A stretch of 64,000 bases of DNA from positions 1 to 64,000 of the forward strand of contig JAIQGG010000002.1 in assembly GCA_020072785.1 (NCBI GenBank), written 5' to 3'. Origin of the DNA: Terriglobia bacterium (GTDB lineage Bacteria; Acidobacteriota; Terriglobia; Acidiferrales; UBA7541). The notes beneath the pieces are model-generated. The model was not told where the DNA came from. It saw only the letters and a program-made list of their open reading frames with translations, and did not search any database. The translations under genes and the position numbers were made by a program. Shown here piece after piece: positions 1-8,651 of the stretch; the stretch's first letter is position 1; the number at the start of each line of letters is the position of its first letter.

Positions 1-1344
1 CCGGCGGGCGGAGCGGTGGTGACGCTGGCGAGCAGCAATACCGCGGCAGCCACGGTGCCGGCCAGCGTGACGGTGGCGGCGGGAGCGACGAGCGCCACGT
101 TCACGGTGACCACCCTGGCGGTGAGTGTAGCGACGCCCGTAACCATCTCCGGAACCTACAACGGGACGCAGGGAGCTACGCTGACGGTAGATCCGCCGGC
201 GGTCACCGTGTCATCTGTTAGCTTGAGTCCGACCGCGGTGACCGGGGGAGCCTCTTCCACCGGGACGGTGACCCTGAGCAGCGCAGCTCCGGCGGGCGGA
301 GCGGTGGTGACGCTGGCGAGCAGCAATACCGCGGCAGCCACGGTGCCGGCCAGCGTGACGGTGGCGGCGGGAGCGACGAGCGCCACGTTCACGGTGACCA
401 CGATTCCGGTGGCGGTCAACACGACGGTAAGTATTTCCGCCACGCTCAATGGCACGACAAAGTCTGTGAATTTGACAGTCAGAGCGGCAGCTCTCTCTTC
501 GGTCTCACTCAGTCCAAACAACCCAGTCGGGGGAGCAGTGTCGAGAGGTACGGTGACTTTGAATGGCGCGGCTCCGGCAGGCGGAGCCGTGGTGACGCTC
601 ACGAGCAGCAATACCTCGGCCGCCACAGTGCCGGCCAGCGTGACGGTGGCGGCGGGAGCGACGAGCGCCACGTTCACGGTGACGACGACTCCGGTGGCGG
701 CCAACACGACGGTAAGCATTTCCGCCACGCTCAATGGCACGACAAGGTCTGCGAATTTGACAGTCAGAGCGGCAACTCCCTCCTCGCTCGCGCTCAGCCC
801 ATCCAGCGTAACTGGTGGGACCTCCTCAACCGGTACGGTAACCTTGAATGGCGCGGCTCCGGCTGGTGGAGCCGTGGTGACGCTGACGAGCAGCAACACC
901 TCGGCAGCGACAGTGCCTGCGAGCGTGACGGTGGCGGCGGGAGCGACGAGCGCCACGTTCACGGTGACCACGACTCCGGTGGCGGCCAGCACGACGGTTA
1001 CTATTTCTGCTGCGCTAAACGGCACGACTAGGAATGCGAGCTTGACGGTCTCTCGGCCGACTCCCTCTTCGCTCACGCTCAGTCCATCCAGCGTAACCGG
1101 CGGGACCTCCTCCACCGGTACGGTAACCCTGAATGGCGCGGCTCCAGCTGGTGGGGCAGTGGTGACGCTCACGAGCAACAAAACTTCGGTAGCTACGGTG
1201 CCGGCCAGCGTGACGGTGGCGGCGGGAGCGACGAGTGCCACGTTCACGGTGACGACGACTCCGGTGGCGGCCAGCACGACAGTTACCATTTCTGCTGCGC
1301 TAAACGGCACAACTAGGAGCGCGAGCTTGACGGTAACGCCCTGA
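1..1344 (+). CDS. Ig-like repeat surface/secreted protein, 5'-truncated by window edge
   Basis: The reading frame is open from base 1, so the start lies upstream; the 447 codons seen are only the C-terminal part. It is made of five tandem copies (the first incomplete) of a ~95-residue all-beta unit, each with an SSNTxxATVPASVTV core, an AGATSATFTVTT strand and a closing TVxISAxLNGT strand. Such Ser/Thr/Val-rich units are typical of bacterial Ig-like (BIG-type) domains in large surface or secreted adhesins. No anchor or sorting signal follows the last repeat; the protein ends just after it. The open frame on the opposite strand is a by-product of the repeats. The fold class is well supported; the biological role is not known. 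Confidence 0.8.
   Translation, partial: PAGGAVVTLASSNTAAATVPASVTVAAGATSATFTVTTLAVSVATPVTISGTYNGTQGATLTVDPPAVTVSSVSLSPTAVTGGASSTGTVTLSSAAPAGGAVVTLASSNTAAATVPASVTVAAGATSATFTVTTIPVAVNTTVSISATLNGTTKSVNLTVRAAALSSVSLSPNNPVGGAVSRGTVTLNGAAPAGGAVVTLTSSNTSAATVPASVTVAAGATSATFTVTTTPVAANTTVSISATLNGTTRSANLTVRAATPSSLALSPSSVTGGTSSTGTVTLNGAAPAGGAVVTLTSSNTSAATVPASVTVAAGATSATFTVTTTPVAASTTVTISAALNGTTRNASLTVSRPTPSSLTLSPSSVTGGTSSTGTVTLNGAAPAGGAVVTLTSNKTSVATVPASVTVAAGATSATFTVTTTPVAASTTVTISAALNGTTRSASLTVTP
13..1344 (+). repeat. Tandem 285-288 bp coding repeats
   Basis: The repeat phase mark (GCN GTG GTG ACG CT) recurs at 13, 301, 586, 871 and 1156, giving periods of 288, 285, 285 and 285 bp. Stretches such as the one encoding ASVTVAAGATSATFTVTT are nearly identical at the DNA level between copies, indicating recent duplication or gene conversion. 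Confidence 0.9.
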
Positions 1345-1569
1345 CGAGCCCGTAGCTCGGGGCGGCGAGCAAGCCAATCGCCGCAACCTTGATGGAAGAG
1401 GCGGCGTCCGCCAGTCTTGTCTGGCAGACGTTGAAGTTCTCGTTAAGCCGGACGGCGAGCAGGTCACACGATCTTCCTCTTCTCCTCCGCCGTCCTCTGC
1501 ATCCGCTCGCGCTTGCCCATACCTCCTCCGTTGTTCTCGGAGGCCCTTACTCATACCTAAACTACCTGT

Positions 1570-1611
1570 CCAGTTTTAGCGGGGTGCACTACACCCGCCG
1601 AAAACTACTGG
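1570..1611. repeat. Imperfect inverted repeat, possible insertion-sequence end remnant
   Basis: CCAGTTTTAGCGGGGTG (1570-1586) faces CACCCGCCGAAAACTACTGG (1592-1611) across five bases. Outward AAAACTGGACAGG-type ends resemble termini of some IS3-family elements, but no transposase is present. It lies in the 410-bp gap between two convergent genes, which holds no convincing gene. Confidence 0.35.
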
Positions 1612-1637
1612 CATACTTTCAACTCCGAAAACATACA

Positions 1638-1675
1638 GACTCGCCCTCGCTCCTCGGACGGCGAGTCTTCTTTTT
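1638..1675 (+). terminator. Rho-independent terminator
   Basis: GACTCGCC (1638-1645) pairs perfectly with GGCGAGTC (1660-1667), followed at once by TTCTTTTT. The T tract orients it for the + strand, so it would end transcripts from the Ig-like repeat gene about 300 bp upstream. Confidence 0.7.
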
Positions 1676-1754
1676 GGGGCGGGATTTTGTTTGCCGAGGC
1701 AGTCTCGGGCTCGCAGGCGTCGTCAGGCCGACGCAGTAGTTATTCCCCGGGAAG

Positions 1755-4700
1755 CTACGCTTCAGCGTCATCGCCCACGCTAAAATAGGCGCAGTCCGGG
1801 TGGTGGAAGACGATGGCGCTGACACTGGCCTCGGGGTCCATCATGAAGCCTTCGGTGAGCTGCACACCGATCTCCTCCGGCCGCAGCAATTTCCAGATTC
1901 CAGCCTGATCTTCGAGGTCCGGGCAGGCCGGATAGCCAAAGCTGTATCGTTTGCCGCGGTAGCGCGCCGTAAAGCGCTCTGGCATGGCCATTTGCGGCGG
2001 GTCCGGGAAGCCCCAGTCCTCGCGGATGCGCCGGTGCAGCCATTCCGCGCAGGCTTCCGCCGTCTCCAGCGCCAGCGCCTGCAGCCCGTGCGACTTGAAG
2101 TAGTACCCGGCGTTCTTGGCTTCTTCCGCGCGCGTGCGGATCCCCGCGCCGGCGGTCACCACGAACAGCGCCACATGGTCGCGCATCCCCTTCTGCGTCG
2201 GGAGCACATAGTCGGCCAGGCACAGCCGGTCGCCTGTGCGCTGCCGCTTGAACACGAACATGTGTGCCGCCTCCGCCTTGCCCGGGGCATACAGCCGGAT
2301 CGCGTTCCCCTCGGCTTCCGCCTCGAAGAACTCCCACACCGCGTGCACCTTCATGAATTCCGCCGCTTCGCGCTTGATCTCTTCCATGCCCTCGAACAGC
2401 TCCAGGGCCTTCGGCTCGCGCGCCGCCAGTTGCTTTTCGAAGTCGCCGCGGTAGCCCAGGTGCCGTCCGAACAGCATGTACGGGTTGATGTAGCTCCAGA
2501 TCTCGCGCAGATCCGGCACCAGTCGCGCCTTGCGCTCCAGCGTGCTCACCGGCGGAATCGGCAGGTCCGTGCGCACTCGTGCGGACCGCGCCGTCGCCCT
2601 CACTTCTTCCGCGGCCGCGGCCGTGCTGGCGGCGGCTCCCGCAGTCTCCGCGCCTGCCGTGTGCTCGCGCAGCACGGCTTCGCGTTTCGCCGGGTCCGTC
2701 AGCTCGTTCATCAGCCGCAATCCGGTCATCGCGTCCTTGGCGTAGCACACCGCTTGGCCGTAGCTGGGCGCAATCTTCTGCCGTGTGAATTTCCCGGACA
2801 GCGCGGCTCCCCCCACCAGCAGCGGCACCTCCACCCCCGCGTCGCGCAGGTCGCTCGCCGTCACCACCATCTGCTGCGCGCTCTTCACCAGCAGCCCCGA
2901 GAGCCCGATGGCGTCCGGATGGTGCTCCTGATAACCCCGGATCAGCTCCTCCGGCGGCACCTTGATCCCCAGGTTGATCACCTCGTAGCCGTTGTTCTTC
3001 AGGATAATCTCCACGAGGTTCTTCCCAATGTCATGGACGTCGCCTTTCACCGTGGCCAGCAGCACTTTGCCTCGCGCCGCGGTGTCTGCCTTCTCCATGA
3101 ACTGCTCGAGGTAGCTCACCGCCGTCTTCATCGCTTCCGCCGACTGCAGCACCTCTGCCACGATCAGCTCATTGGCGTTGAACAGCCGCCCCACCTCGGC
3201 CATGCCCTCCATCAACGGCCCGTTGACGATCTCCAGCGGCGCCGCGCCCTCGGCGCGCTTGCGCTCGAGGTCCTCGATCAGGCCGTCGCGCGTTCCTTCG
3301 ATGATGTAGTGGGCCAGGCGCTGGTCGAGCGGCAGCGCGGCCGCGGCCGCCTTCTCCTTTTTCTTCGCCGTCCGGAAATGTTCGGCAATCGCCGCGATGT
3401 GGAATTGGTTGAGCGCGGTGCGCTGCTCCAGCGGTTGCTGCCGCCAGTCCGCCGGCGCCTCGCGCAGCAGCGCCGCCTGCGGATGGTCCGCCGGCACGTC
3501 CTGCGGCGGGTGCTGGAACAGCACATTTTCCGCCAGCCGCCGTTCGTGCTCGGGAATCGAGGCGAAGCGCTCCAGCCGCTCTGCATTCACGATCGCCAGG
3601 TCCAGTCCGGCTTTCGTGCAGTAGTAGAGAAAGACCGAGTTCACCACTTCCCGCGCGCCCGTCGGCAGCCCGAACGACACGTTGGAGATCCCCAGGATCG
3701 TGCGCGCCTCCGGCAATTCCTGCCGGATCAGCCGGATGCCTTCCATCGTCTCCACCGCGCCGCCGATGTAGTTGGCATCGCCCGTGGCGCAGGGGAAGAC
3801 CAGCGGGTCGAAAATAATGTCCTCCGGCGCCAGGCCGTATTTCTCCGTCAGCAGCTTGTAGGAGCGCTGCGCAATCGCCAGCTTGCGCTCCCGCGTGAAC
3901 GCTTGCGCCTGCTGCTTGTCCTCGTCGATGCAGCCCACCACCACCGCTGCGCCGAACTCCCGGGCCAGCGGCATCACCCGCTCGAACTTCTCCTCGCCGT
4001 CTTCCAGATTGATCGAGTTGATGATCGCCTTGCCCTGCAGGTAGGTCAGCGCCAGCGCGATCGCCGCCGCATCCGTCGTGTCGATCATCACCGGCACTTT
4101 TACCTTGCGGATCAGCTTTTCGTAGAACGCCGGAATATCCTTCCTTTCCTCGCGCTCCGTGCTCTGCAGGCACACGTCCACGATCTGCGCCCCGCCGCGC
4201 ACTTGCCGCCGCGCGATCTCGCTGGCCTCTTCCCACTTCTCTTCGGCCACCAGCTGCTTGAAGAGCCGCGATCCGATCACGTTGGTCCGCTCGCCCACCA
4301 GCAGCGGCCGCGTGCTCTCTTCCGCCTCGATCATCTCGATCCCCGAATAGACCGCGCGATGTGCCGGCCTCGGCGGCCGCCGCGGCGCTTTGCCCTCGGC
4401 CATCTGCGCGATCGCCCGGATATGTTTGTCCGTCGTTCCGCAGCATCCGCCCACCAGGTTCAGCCAGCCGTGCTCCACGAATTTCGCCAACTGCCCCGCC
4501 AGCGACTCCGGCGTCTCCAGATACTTGCCCTCTTCATCCGGCAGCCCCGCGTTCGGATAGCAGGAGATGAATTCGCTGGTGAGCTGGCTGAGCGTCCGGA
4601 TGTGGTCGGTCATGAATTCCGGCCCGGTCGCGCAGTTCAGCCCGAAGGCCAGCGGCCGCGCGTGGCGCAAGGAGGCCCACAGGGCTTCCACGTTCTGCCC

Positions 4701-5327
4701 CGCCAGCATCGTGCCCATGGCCTCGATGGTCACGGAAATCAGGAACGGCACGTCGCAGCCCAGCTCCCGTCCCAGCTTGTGGATTCCCCGCACCCCGGCC
4801 TTGATGTTGCGCGTGTCCTGACAGGTTTCCAGGATCAGCAGGTCCGCCCCGCCTTCCACCAGCCCGCGCGCCTGTTCGTAATACGTCGCGCACAGCTCGT
4901 CGAAGGTGACTCCGCCGGTCACCGTAATCGCCTTCGTCGTCGGTCCCATGGCCCCGGCCACGAAGCGCGGCTTCGCCCCCGTGGACGCCGCGTCCGCCGC
5001 CTGCCGCGCCAGTTGCGCCGCGATGCGGTTCAGCTCCCGCGCCTCGCCCGCCAGCCCGTACTCCGCCAGCACCAGCGAAGTCGCCCCGAACGTGTTGGTC
5101 TCGATAATGTCCGACCCGGCGGCCAGGTAGCGCCGGTGGATGTCCAGGACCACGTCCGGCCGCGTGCGCACCAGGTTCTCGTTGCAGCCCTCGAACGCGG
5201 CGCCCCCAAAATCCTCCGCCGTCAGCTCGCGCGCCTGCAGCATCGTGCCCATCGCCCCGTCGAGCACGAGAATGCGTTGCGCGAGCAGCTCACGCAGCGT
5301 ACGGGCAGTTTCGGTCAAGTCTGGCAT
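1755..5327 (-). CDS. metH: Cobalamin-dependent methionine synthase
   Basis: Cytosolic enzyme moving a methyl group from methyltetrahydrofolate via cobalamin to homocysteine. All four modules are present in 1190 aa: an N-terminal homocysteine/zinc barrel (LDGAMGTML near residue 22; Zn cysteines in GLNC and GGCCGT), a pterin-binding barrel (GERTNVIGS), the cobalamin cap and domain (GDVHDIGKN holds the axial His) and the C-terminal AdoMet reactivation domain (RGKRYSFGYPACPD). Length is slightly below the E. coli protein. The ATG at 5327 precedes MPDLTETARTL; an AAGGAG lies 17 nt upstream, unusually far. The open frame continues 127 codons upstream, but that part is low-complexity and is not counted. 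An Ala-rich linker of about 35 residues precedes the reactivation domain. Long antisense frames over this gene are codon-bias shadows. Confidence 0.97.
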   Translation of the reverse strand: MPDLTETARTLRELLAQRILVLDGAMGTMLQARELTAEDFGGAAFEGCNENLVRTRPDVVLDIHRRYLAAGSDIIETNTFGATSLVLAEYGLAGEARELNRIAAQLARQAADAASTGAKPRFVAGAMGPTTKAITVTGGVTFDELCATYYEQARGLVEGGADLLILETCQDTRNIKAGVRGIHKLGRELGCDVPFLISVTIEAMGTMLAGQNVEALWASLRHARPLAFGLNCATGPEFMTDHIRTLSQLTSEFISCYPNAGLPDEEGKYLETPESLAGQLAKFVEHGWLNLVGGCCGTTDKHIRAIAQMAEGKAPRRPPRPAHRAVYSGIEMIEAEESTRPLLVGERTNVIGSRLFKQLVAEEKWEEASEIARRQVRGGAQIVDVCLQSTEREERKDIPAFYEKLIRKVKVPVMIDTTDAAAIALALTYLQGKAIINSINLEDGEEKFERVMPLAREFGAAVVVGCIDEDKQQAQAFTRERKLAIAQRSYKLLTEKYGLAPEDIIFDPLVFPCATGDANYIGGAVETMEGIRLIRQELPEARTILGISNVSFGLPTGAREVVNSVFLYYCTKAGLDLAIVNAERLERFASIPEHERRLAENVLFQHPPQDVPADHPQAALLREAPADWRQQPLEQRTALNQFHIAAIAEHFRTAKKKEKAAAAALPLDQRLAHYIIEGTRDGLIEDLERKRAEGAAPLEIVNGPLMEGMAEVGRLFNANELIVAEVLQSAEAMKTAVSYLEQFMEKADTAARGKVLLATVKGDVHDIGKNLVEIILKNNGYEVINLGIKVPPEELIRGYQEHHPDAIGLSGLLVKSAQQMVVTASDLRDAGVEVPLLVGGAALSGKFTRQKIAPSYGQAVCYAKDAMTGLRLMNELTDPAKREAVLREHTAGAETAGAAASTAAAAEEVRATARSARVRTDLPIPPVSTLERKARLVPDLREIWSYINPYMLFGRHLGYRGDFEKQLAAREPKALELFEGMEEIKREAAEFMKVHAVWEFFEAEAEGNAIRLYAPGKAEAAHMFVFKRQRTGDRLCLADYVLPTQKGMRDHVALFVVTAGAGIRTRAEEAKNAGYYFKSHGLQALALETAEACAEWLHRRIREDWGFPDPPQMAMPERFTARYRGKRYSFGYPACPDLEDQAGIWKLLRPEEIGVQLTEGFMMDPEASVSAIVFHHPDCAYFSVGDDAEA

Positions 5328-5368
5328 CCGCGGGAAAGTACTGACTCCTTGAAGGGTAATCTTCCGCA

Positions 5369-5423
5369 CCGCCGGCAGCCCGTGCGGAGCCGGCCCGGCG
5401 GCACATCTGGCAACCTCATTGTA
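5369..5423 (-). promoter_or_regulatory. Possible metH promoter -10 and structured leader
   Basis: On the minus strand TACAAT (5423-5418) stands about 90 nt before the metH start. The leader can fold a GC-rich hairpin with arms CCGCCGG/CCGGCGG (5395-5401 with 5369-5375). I could not match it to a cobalamin, SAM or SAH riboswitch. The rest of the 419-bp gap between metH and the divergent regulator gene shows no gene. Confidence 0.3.
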
Positions 5424-5746
5424 CGCGGTCTCCCCCGGGGAATCGAACCCCCCACAAGGCCCCCGCCTGGCCCCCGTCAAGCCGTTGCTTCTTTGGCGTC
5501 TTCCGCGCCGCTGCTCCTGGTGCCCGCAAAGGGCGGTGCTATACTGCGGTCCGGTCGCATCTGTTCGTGTCCCGGGGCCTCGCAGGGGAAGCTCATCATT
5601 CGGGGTCCCCTCGGGGCGGAAGAGCGCAGACTGCCCGCGGAACCGCGTTAGAGGGTATCGGTCACGTAACGGTTCGGGTACACACTGGCCGAACTTTCTT
5701 GCCCGCACCGCCGGAATTGACTACGCTGAGGGTCCGTGAGCATCTC

Positions 5747-6424
5747 GTGAGCACTGCAAAAACAGCACAACCCCGCTTGACCGTTTGCCTGCTCTCTCCG
5801 CATCCGCTGGTGCTGAACGAGTTCGAGCGCCTGTTGGCCAAGCCCCAGTTTAAGGTGATCAGCAAGCAGCTGGAATCCACTCTCGCCCCGGATCTCCGCC
5901 AGCTCGATCCGCCCAAGGCCCAGATCTATGTCGTGGACGCGCATGCTGCGCGGCAGGCCACCGGCGCCCTGCTCACCAACCTTCTCGAACGCTATCCCGG
6001 TTCCCGGCTCATCGTCGTCGGCGAAAAGCATGACGAAGCCAACAGCTATGCCATGCTGCGCACCGGCGTGAAGGGCCTGCTCACCTATGCCGAAGCGCGC
6101 GAGCAGCTTTCCCGGGCTCTGCCCCTGGTGGCCCGCGGCGGTTTCTGGGTGCCCCGCCAGTTGCTTTCCAATTTCGTGGATTCCATCCTTGTCGGACAGG
6201 GCCGCCGCATGAAGACGGACTCCGTGGCCAATCTCAGCCGCCGCGAGCAGGAAGTCCTGGAATCGCTGCTCGAAAATCTGGCCAACAAGGAAATCGCCAG
6301 CAAACTGAATATCGCCGAGCGCACCGTCAAATTTCACGTTTCCAACCTGCTCAGCAAGTTCGGCGTGCGCCGCCGCGCGGACCTCATCCTCCTTTGTTTT
6401 CAGCGCCGCATCTCCCAGGCTTAA
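5747..6424 (+). CDS. LuxR/NarL-type response regulator
   Basis: A 225-aa transcription regulator with an N-terminal receiver-like domain (TVCLLSPHPLVLNEFERLL, candidate phospho-acceptor Asp in IYVVDAHA) and a C-terminal GerE helix-turn-helix (LSRREQEVLESLLENLANKEIA, then ERTVKFHVSNLLSKFGVRRR). The receiver is atypical: the acidic pair near the N-terminus is missing, so it may not be phosphorylated conventionally. The GTG at 5747 is chosen because homology-like sequence starts just after it; a TTG at 5717 is the alternative. No kinase gene is adjacent. It is transcribed divergently from metH; its targets cannot be told from sequence. Confidence 0.85.
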   Translation: MSTAKTAQPRLTVCLLSPHPLVLNEFERLLAKPQFKVISKQLESTLAPDLRQLDPPKAQIYVVDAHAARQATGALLTNLLERYPGSRLIVVGEKHDEANSYAMLRTGVKGLLTYAEAREQLSRALPLVARGGFWVPRQLLSNFVDSILVGQGRRMKTDSVANLSRREQEVLESLLENLANKEIASKLNIAERTVKFHVSNLLSKFGVRRRADLILLCFQRRISQA

Positions 6425-6501
6425 CCGTGCCGGAAAATTGGAATTGTCAAGCGCGGCGCGCTCTTTGCGCCTCGGATTGGTTTTCGGAGCGATCGATCTC
6501 C

Positions 6502-6541
6502 GATTCCGGCCGGGTCGGAAAGATTCCGGCCGGGTCGGAAA
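6502..6541. repeat. Tandem 20-bp palindromic repeat (TCCGRCC-GGTCGGA family)
   Basis: Two identical 20-bp copies of GATTCCGGCCGGGTCGGAAA stand in tandem in the 268-bp gap between the regulator and galE. Variants of this unit recur at 11645, 23941, 31747 and 39172. Confidence 0.8.
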
Positions 6542-6692
6542 GAATCGCAACTTCAAGTATTGCAACCCGGTCGTTCCACAGGGGCGGCTTCCGCAGCCAC
6601 GCGGTCCTCTTTCGCGCTGACAAGTTTCCGCCTTCCTGTTAGTTTGTTTTGGCGAAGAATTTCGTTGCCCTCGGGAAGGGGGACTACTCGGC

Positions 6693-7673
6693 GTGAACAT
6701 TCTGGTGACCGGTGCCGCAGGCTATATCGGAAGCGTCTGCGCGGAAGTGCTCCTCGCCCGCGGCATGCGCGTGGTGGCTCTCGACAACCTGCAGGAGGGG
6801 CACCGCGCGGCCGTTCCCCCGCAGGCTGCCTTCGTCCACGCCGATCTCGCCAACCGCCCGGATCTCGACCGCGTCTTCGCCCAGCACCGCTTCGATGCCG
6901 TCATGCATTTTGCCGGGGAAGCCCTCGTCGCCAAGTCCATGCGCGAGCCCAGCACCTTTTTTGCCGCCAACGTCGCCTGCGGCGTCAATCTCCTCGACGC
7001 CATGGTCCGCCACGGCGTCGCCCAGTTCATCTTTTCCTCCACCGCCGCCACTTATGGCGAGCCGCAGATCGTTCCCATTCCCGAAGACCACCCCCAGAAG
7101 CCCATCAATCCCTATGGCAAATCCAAGCTGGTCTTCGAACAGATTCTCGCTGACTACGCCCAGTACACCGGCCTGCAGTATGTCGTCCTGCGCTATTTCA
7201 ATGCCGCCGGCGCCTCCCCCGCCCTCGGCGAGGCCCATCGCGAGGAAACCCACCTCATTCCCCGCGTGCTCGCCGCCGCCGCCGGCGACATCCCCTGCGT
7301 CGAGGTCTTCGGTACCGACTATCCCACGCCCGACGGTACCTGCGTCCGCGACTACGTGCACATCCTGGACATTGCCGAGGCTCACGTCCTGGCCCTCGAA
7401 TCCATCGCCCGCGTCACCGGCAACGCCTTCAATGTCGGCAACAGCCGCGGCTATTCCATCCTCGAAGTCATCGAAGCCGCCCGCCGCATCACCGGCCGGC
7501 CCATTCCCCACAAGCTCTCCCCGCGCCGTCCCGGCGACCCCGCTGTGCTCGTGGCCAGCGCCGAAAAGCTTCGCCGCGAGCTGCACTGGGAGCCCCGGCA
7601 CTCCTCGCTCGAAAATATCGTGGAAACCGCCTGGCGCTGGAAGCTGGCCCATCCCCATGGCTATCCGGAGTAG
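6693..7673 (+). CDS. galE: UDP-glucose 4-epimerase
   Basis: Extended short-chain dehydrogenase of 326 aa that interconverts UDP-glucose and UDP-galactose for cell-surface polysaccharides. The NAD Rossmann motif GAAGYIGS is at residues 7-14, the active Ser/Thr in SSTAATYG near 115-122, and catalytic Tyr141/Lys145 in NPYGKSK. GTG start at 6693 with a purine-rich GGAAGGGGG upstream. It ends 20 bp from a convergent glycosyltransferase gene, which fits a shared role in envelope sugars. Other NDP-sugar epimerases of this family share the motifs, so the exact substrate is the main uncertainty. Confidence 0.9.
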   Translation: MNILVTGAAGYIGSVCAEVLLARGMRVVALDNLQEGHRAAVPPQAAFVHADLANRPDLDRVFAQHRFDAVMHFAGEALVAKSMREPSTFFAANVACGVNLLDAMVRHGVAQFIFSSTAATYGEPQIVPIPEDHPQKPINPYGKSKLVFEQILADYAQYTGLQYVVLRYFNAAGASPALGEAHREETHLIPRVLAAAAGDIPCVEVFGTDYPTPDGTCVRDYVHILDIAEAHVLALESIARVTGNAFNVGNSRGYSILEVIEAARRITGRPIPHKLSPRRPGDPAVLVASAEKLRRELHWEPRHSSLENIVETAWRWKLAHPHGYPE

Positions 7674-7693
7674 GGAACAGGCCGGGGAATTTT

Positions 7694-8473
7694 CTAGTCG
7701 AACATCCGGTACCGGAAGATGAACCACAGCGCCTGCAGCCCGTCGCGCCAGGTGATTTTCTTGCCTTCCTCGTACGTCCGCCCCGCATAGGTAATCGGCA
7801 CTTCGTACACGCGCCAGTTGCCTTTGGCGATCTTCGCCGTGATCTCCGGCTCGAACCCGAAGCGGTTGGAACGCAGCCGGATGCCCGCCAGGACCTCTCG
7901 CCGGAAGACCTTGTAGCAGGTCTCCATGTCCGTCAGCTTCAGGTTGGTCAGCATGTCCGAAAGCAGCGTCAGCGCCTTGTTGGCCACGTAATGCCAGAAG
8001 TAGTGCACGCGTTGCGGCCCGCCCAGAAACCGCGACCCGTAGACCACGTCTGCGCGCCCGTCCAGGAGCGGCTCCAGCAGCTTCGGATAATCGCGCGGGT
8101 CGTATTCCAGGTCCGCGTCCTGCACCAGCACGATCTCCCCGCGCGCCTCGGCAAAGCCCCGCCGCAGCGCCGCGCCCTTTCCCTGATTCTTCTCCTGAAA
8201 GATAAAGCGCAGATCCTGTAGCGGAATGGCCTCGCGGCCGTCCTGTGCCTCCACCGCGGCCGCGCCCTGCGCCTGCCGCGCCTGCATCTTCTCCAGAATC
8301 TGCCGCGTCCCGTCCGTCGAGCAATCGTCCACCACCACCACTTCCTTGCGCTGCGGCGTTTCCAGCACGCGGCGCAGAATCTCTTCGATGGTGCCCTTTT
8401 CGTTGTAAACGGGAATGACCACGGAAACGGTCGGATCGATCAACGCGGCGGGATTGTAGCGTGGCGCAGTCAT
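7694..8473 (-). CDS. Family 2 glycosyltransferase, dolichol-phosphate-mannose-synthase-like
   Basis: A 259-aa GT-A enzyme: VSVVIPVYNEKGTIEEIL near the N-terminus binds the nucleotide sugar, VVVDDCSTDGT follows, and LVQDADLEYDP carries the metal-binding DxD. MDTCYKVF-like text (METCYKVFRREVL) and FEPEITAKI are typical of polyprenyl-phosphate sugar transferases. It likely loads a sugar onto a lipid carrier at the membrane; no C-terminal membrane helix is seen. The frame is open a further 62 codons upstream, but the ATG at 8473 precedes the conserved part; no clear Shine-Dalgarno. Convergent with galE. Confidence 0.88.
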   Translation of the reverse strand: MTAPRYNPAALIDPTVSVVIPVYNEKGTIEEILRRVLETPQRKEVVVVDDCSTDGTRQILEKMQARQAQGAAAVEAQDGREAIPLQDLRFIFQEKNQGKGAALRRGFAEARGEIVLVQDADLEYDPRDYPKLLEPLLDGRADVVYGSRFLGGPQRVHYFWHYVANKALTLLSDMLTNLKLTDMETCYKVFRREVLAGIRLRSNRFGFEPEITAKIAKGNWRVYEVPITYAGRTYEEGKKITWRDGLQALWFIFRYRMFD

Positions 8474-8600
8474 AATGAAGCGAGAATTGTAGCGGTCCGC
8501 CCGCCGGAGAGTAAAGAAATCTCCCGGCCGCGTGTTTCGCCCCGCGCACCTCTCGGCCGGCTTTGCCCGCCGCACCTCGCCCGGGTATCCTACCAAGTGT

Positions 8601-8615
8601 GACCGCGAAGCGGTC
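8601..8615. repeat. 15-nt palindromic element GACCGCnnnGCGGTC, intergenic copy
   Basis: GACCGCGAAGCGGTC, a perfect 6-bp stem with a 3-nt centre, lies 36 bp before the mtaB start. A second hairpin, CCCGGGAACGCTCCGGG (about 8626-8642), follows directly. Confidence 0.85.
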
Positions 8616-8651
8616 ATCGCCTTTCCCCGGGAACGCTCCGGGCTACGCACC

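Noticed and set aside
156-1310. Open frame opposite the Ig-like repeats
   Set aside because: Its regular Val/Ala repeats are only the mirror of the + strand tandem repeat.
5429-5456. tRNA-like T-arm on the minus strand (GGTTCGATTCC)
   Set aside because: The T-stem has a mismatch, and no matching 5' acceptor arm, D-arm or anticodon arm lies in the preceding 70 nt. At best a decayed fragment.
1800-5651. Very long open frame on the + strand opposite metH
   Set aside because: It is Arg/His/Gln/Leu-rich, without domains, and lies wholly opposite a clearly recognisable methionine synthase; a shadow of high-GC codon use.
5328-5700. Cobalamin or SAM riboswitch upstream of metH
   Set aside because: I looked for the B12-box and the SAM-I core and found neither; only a GC-rich hairpin is evident.
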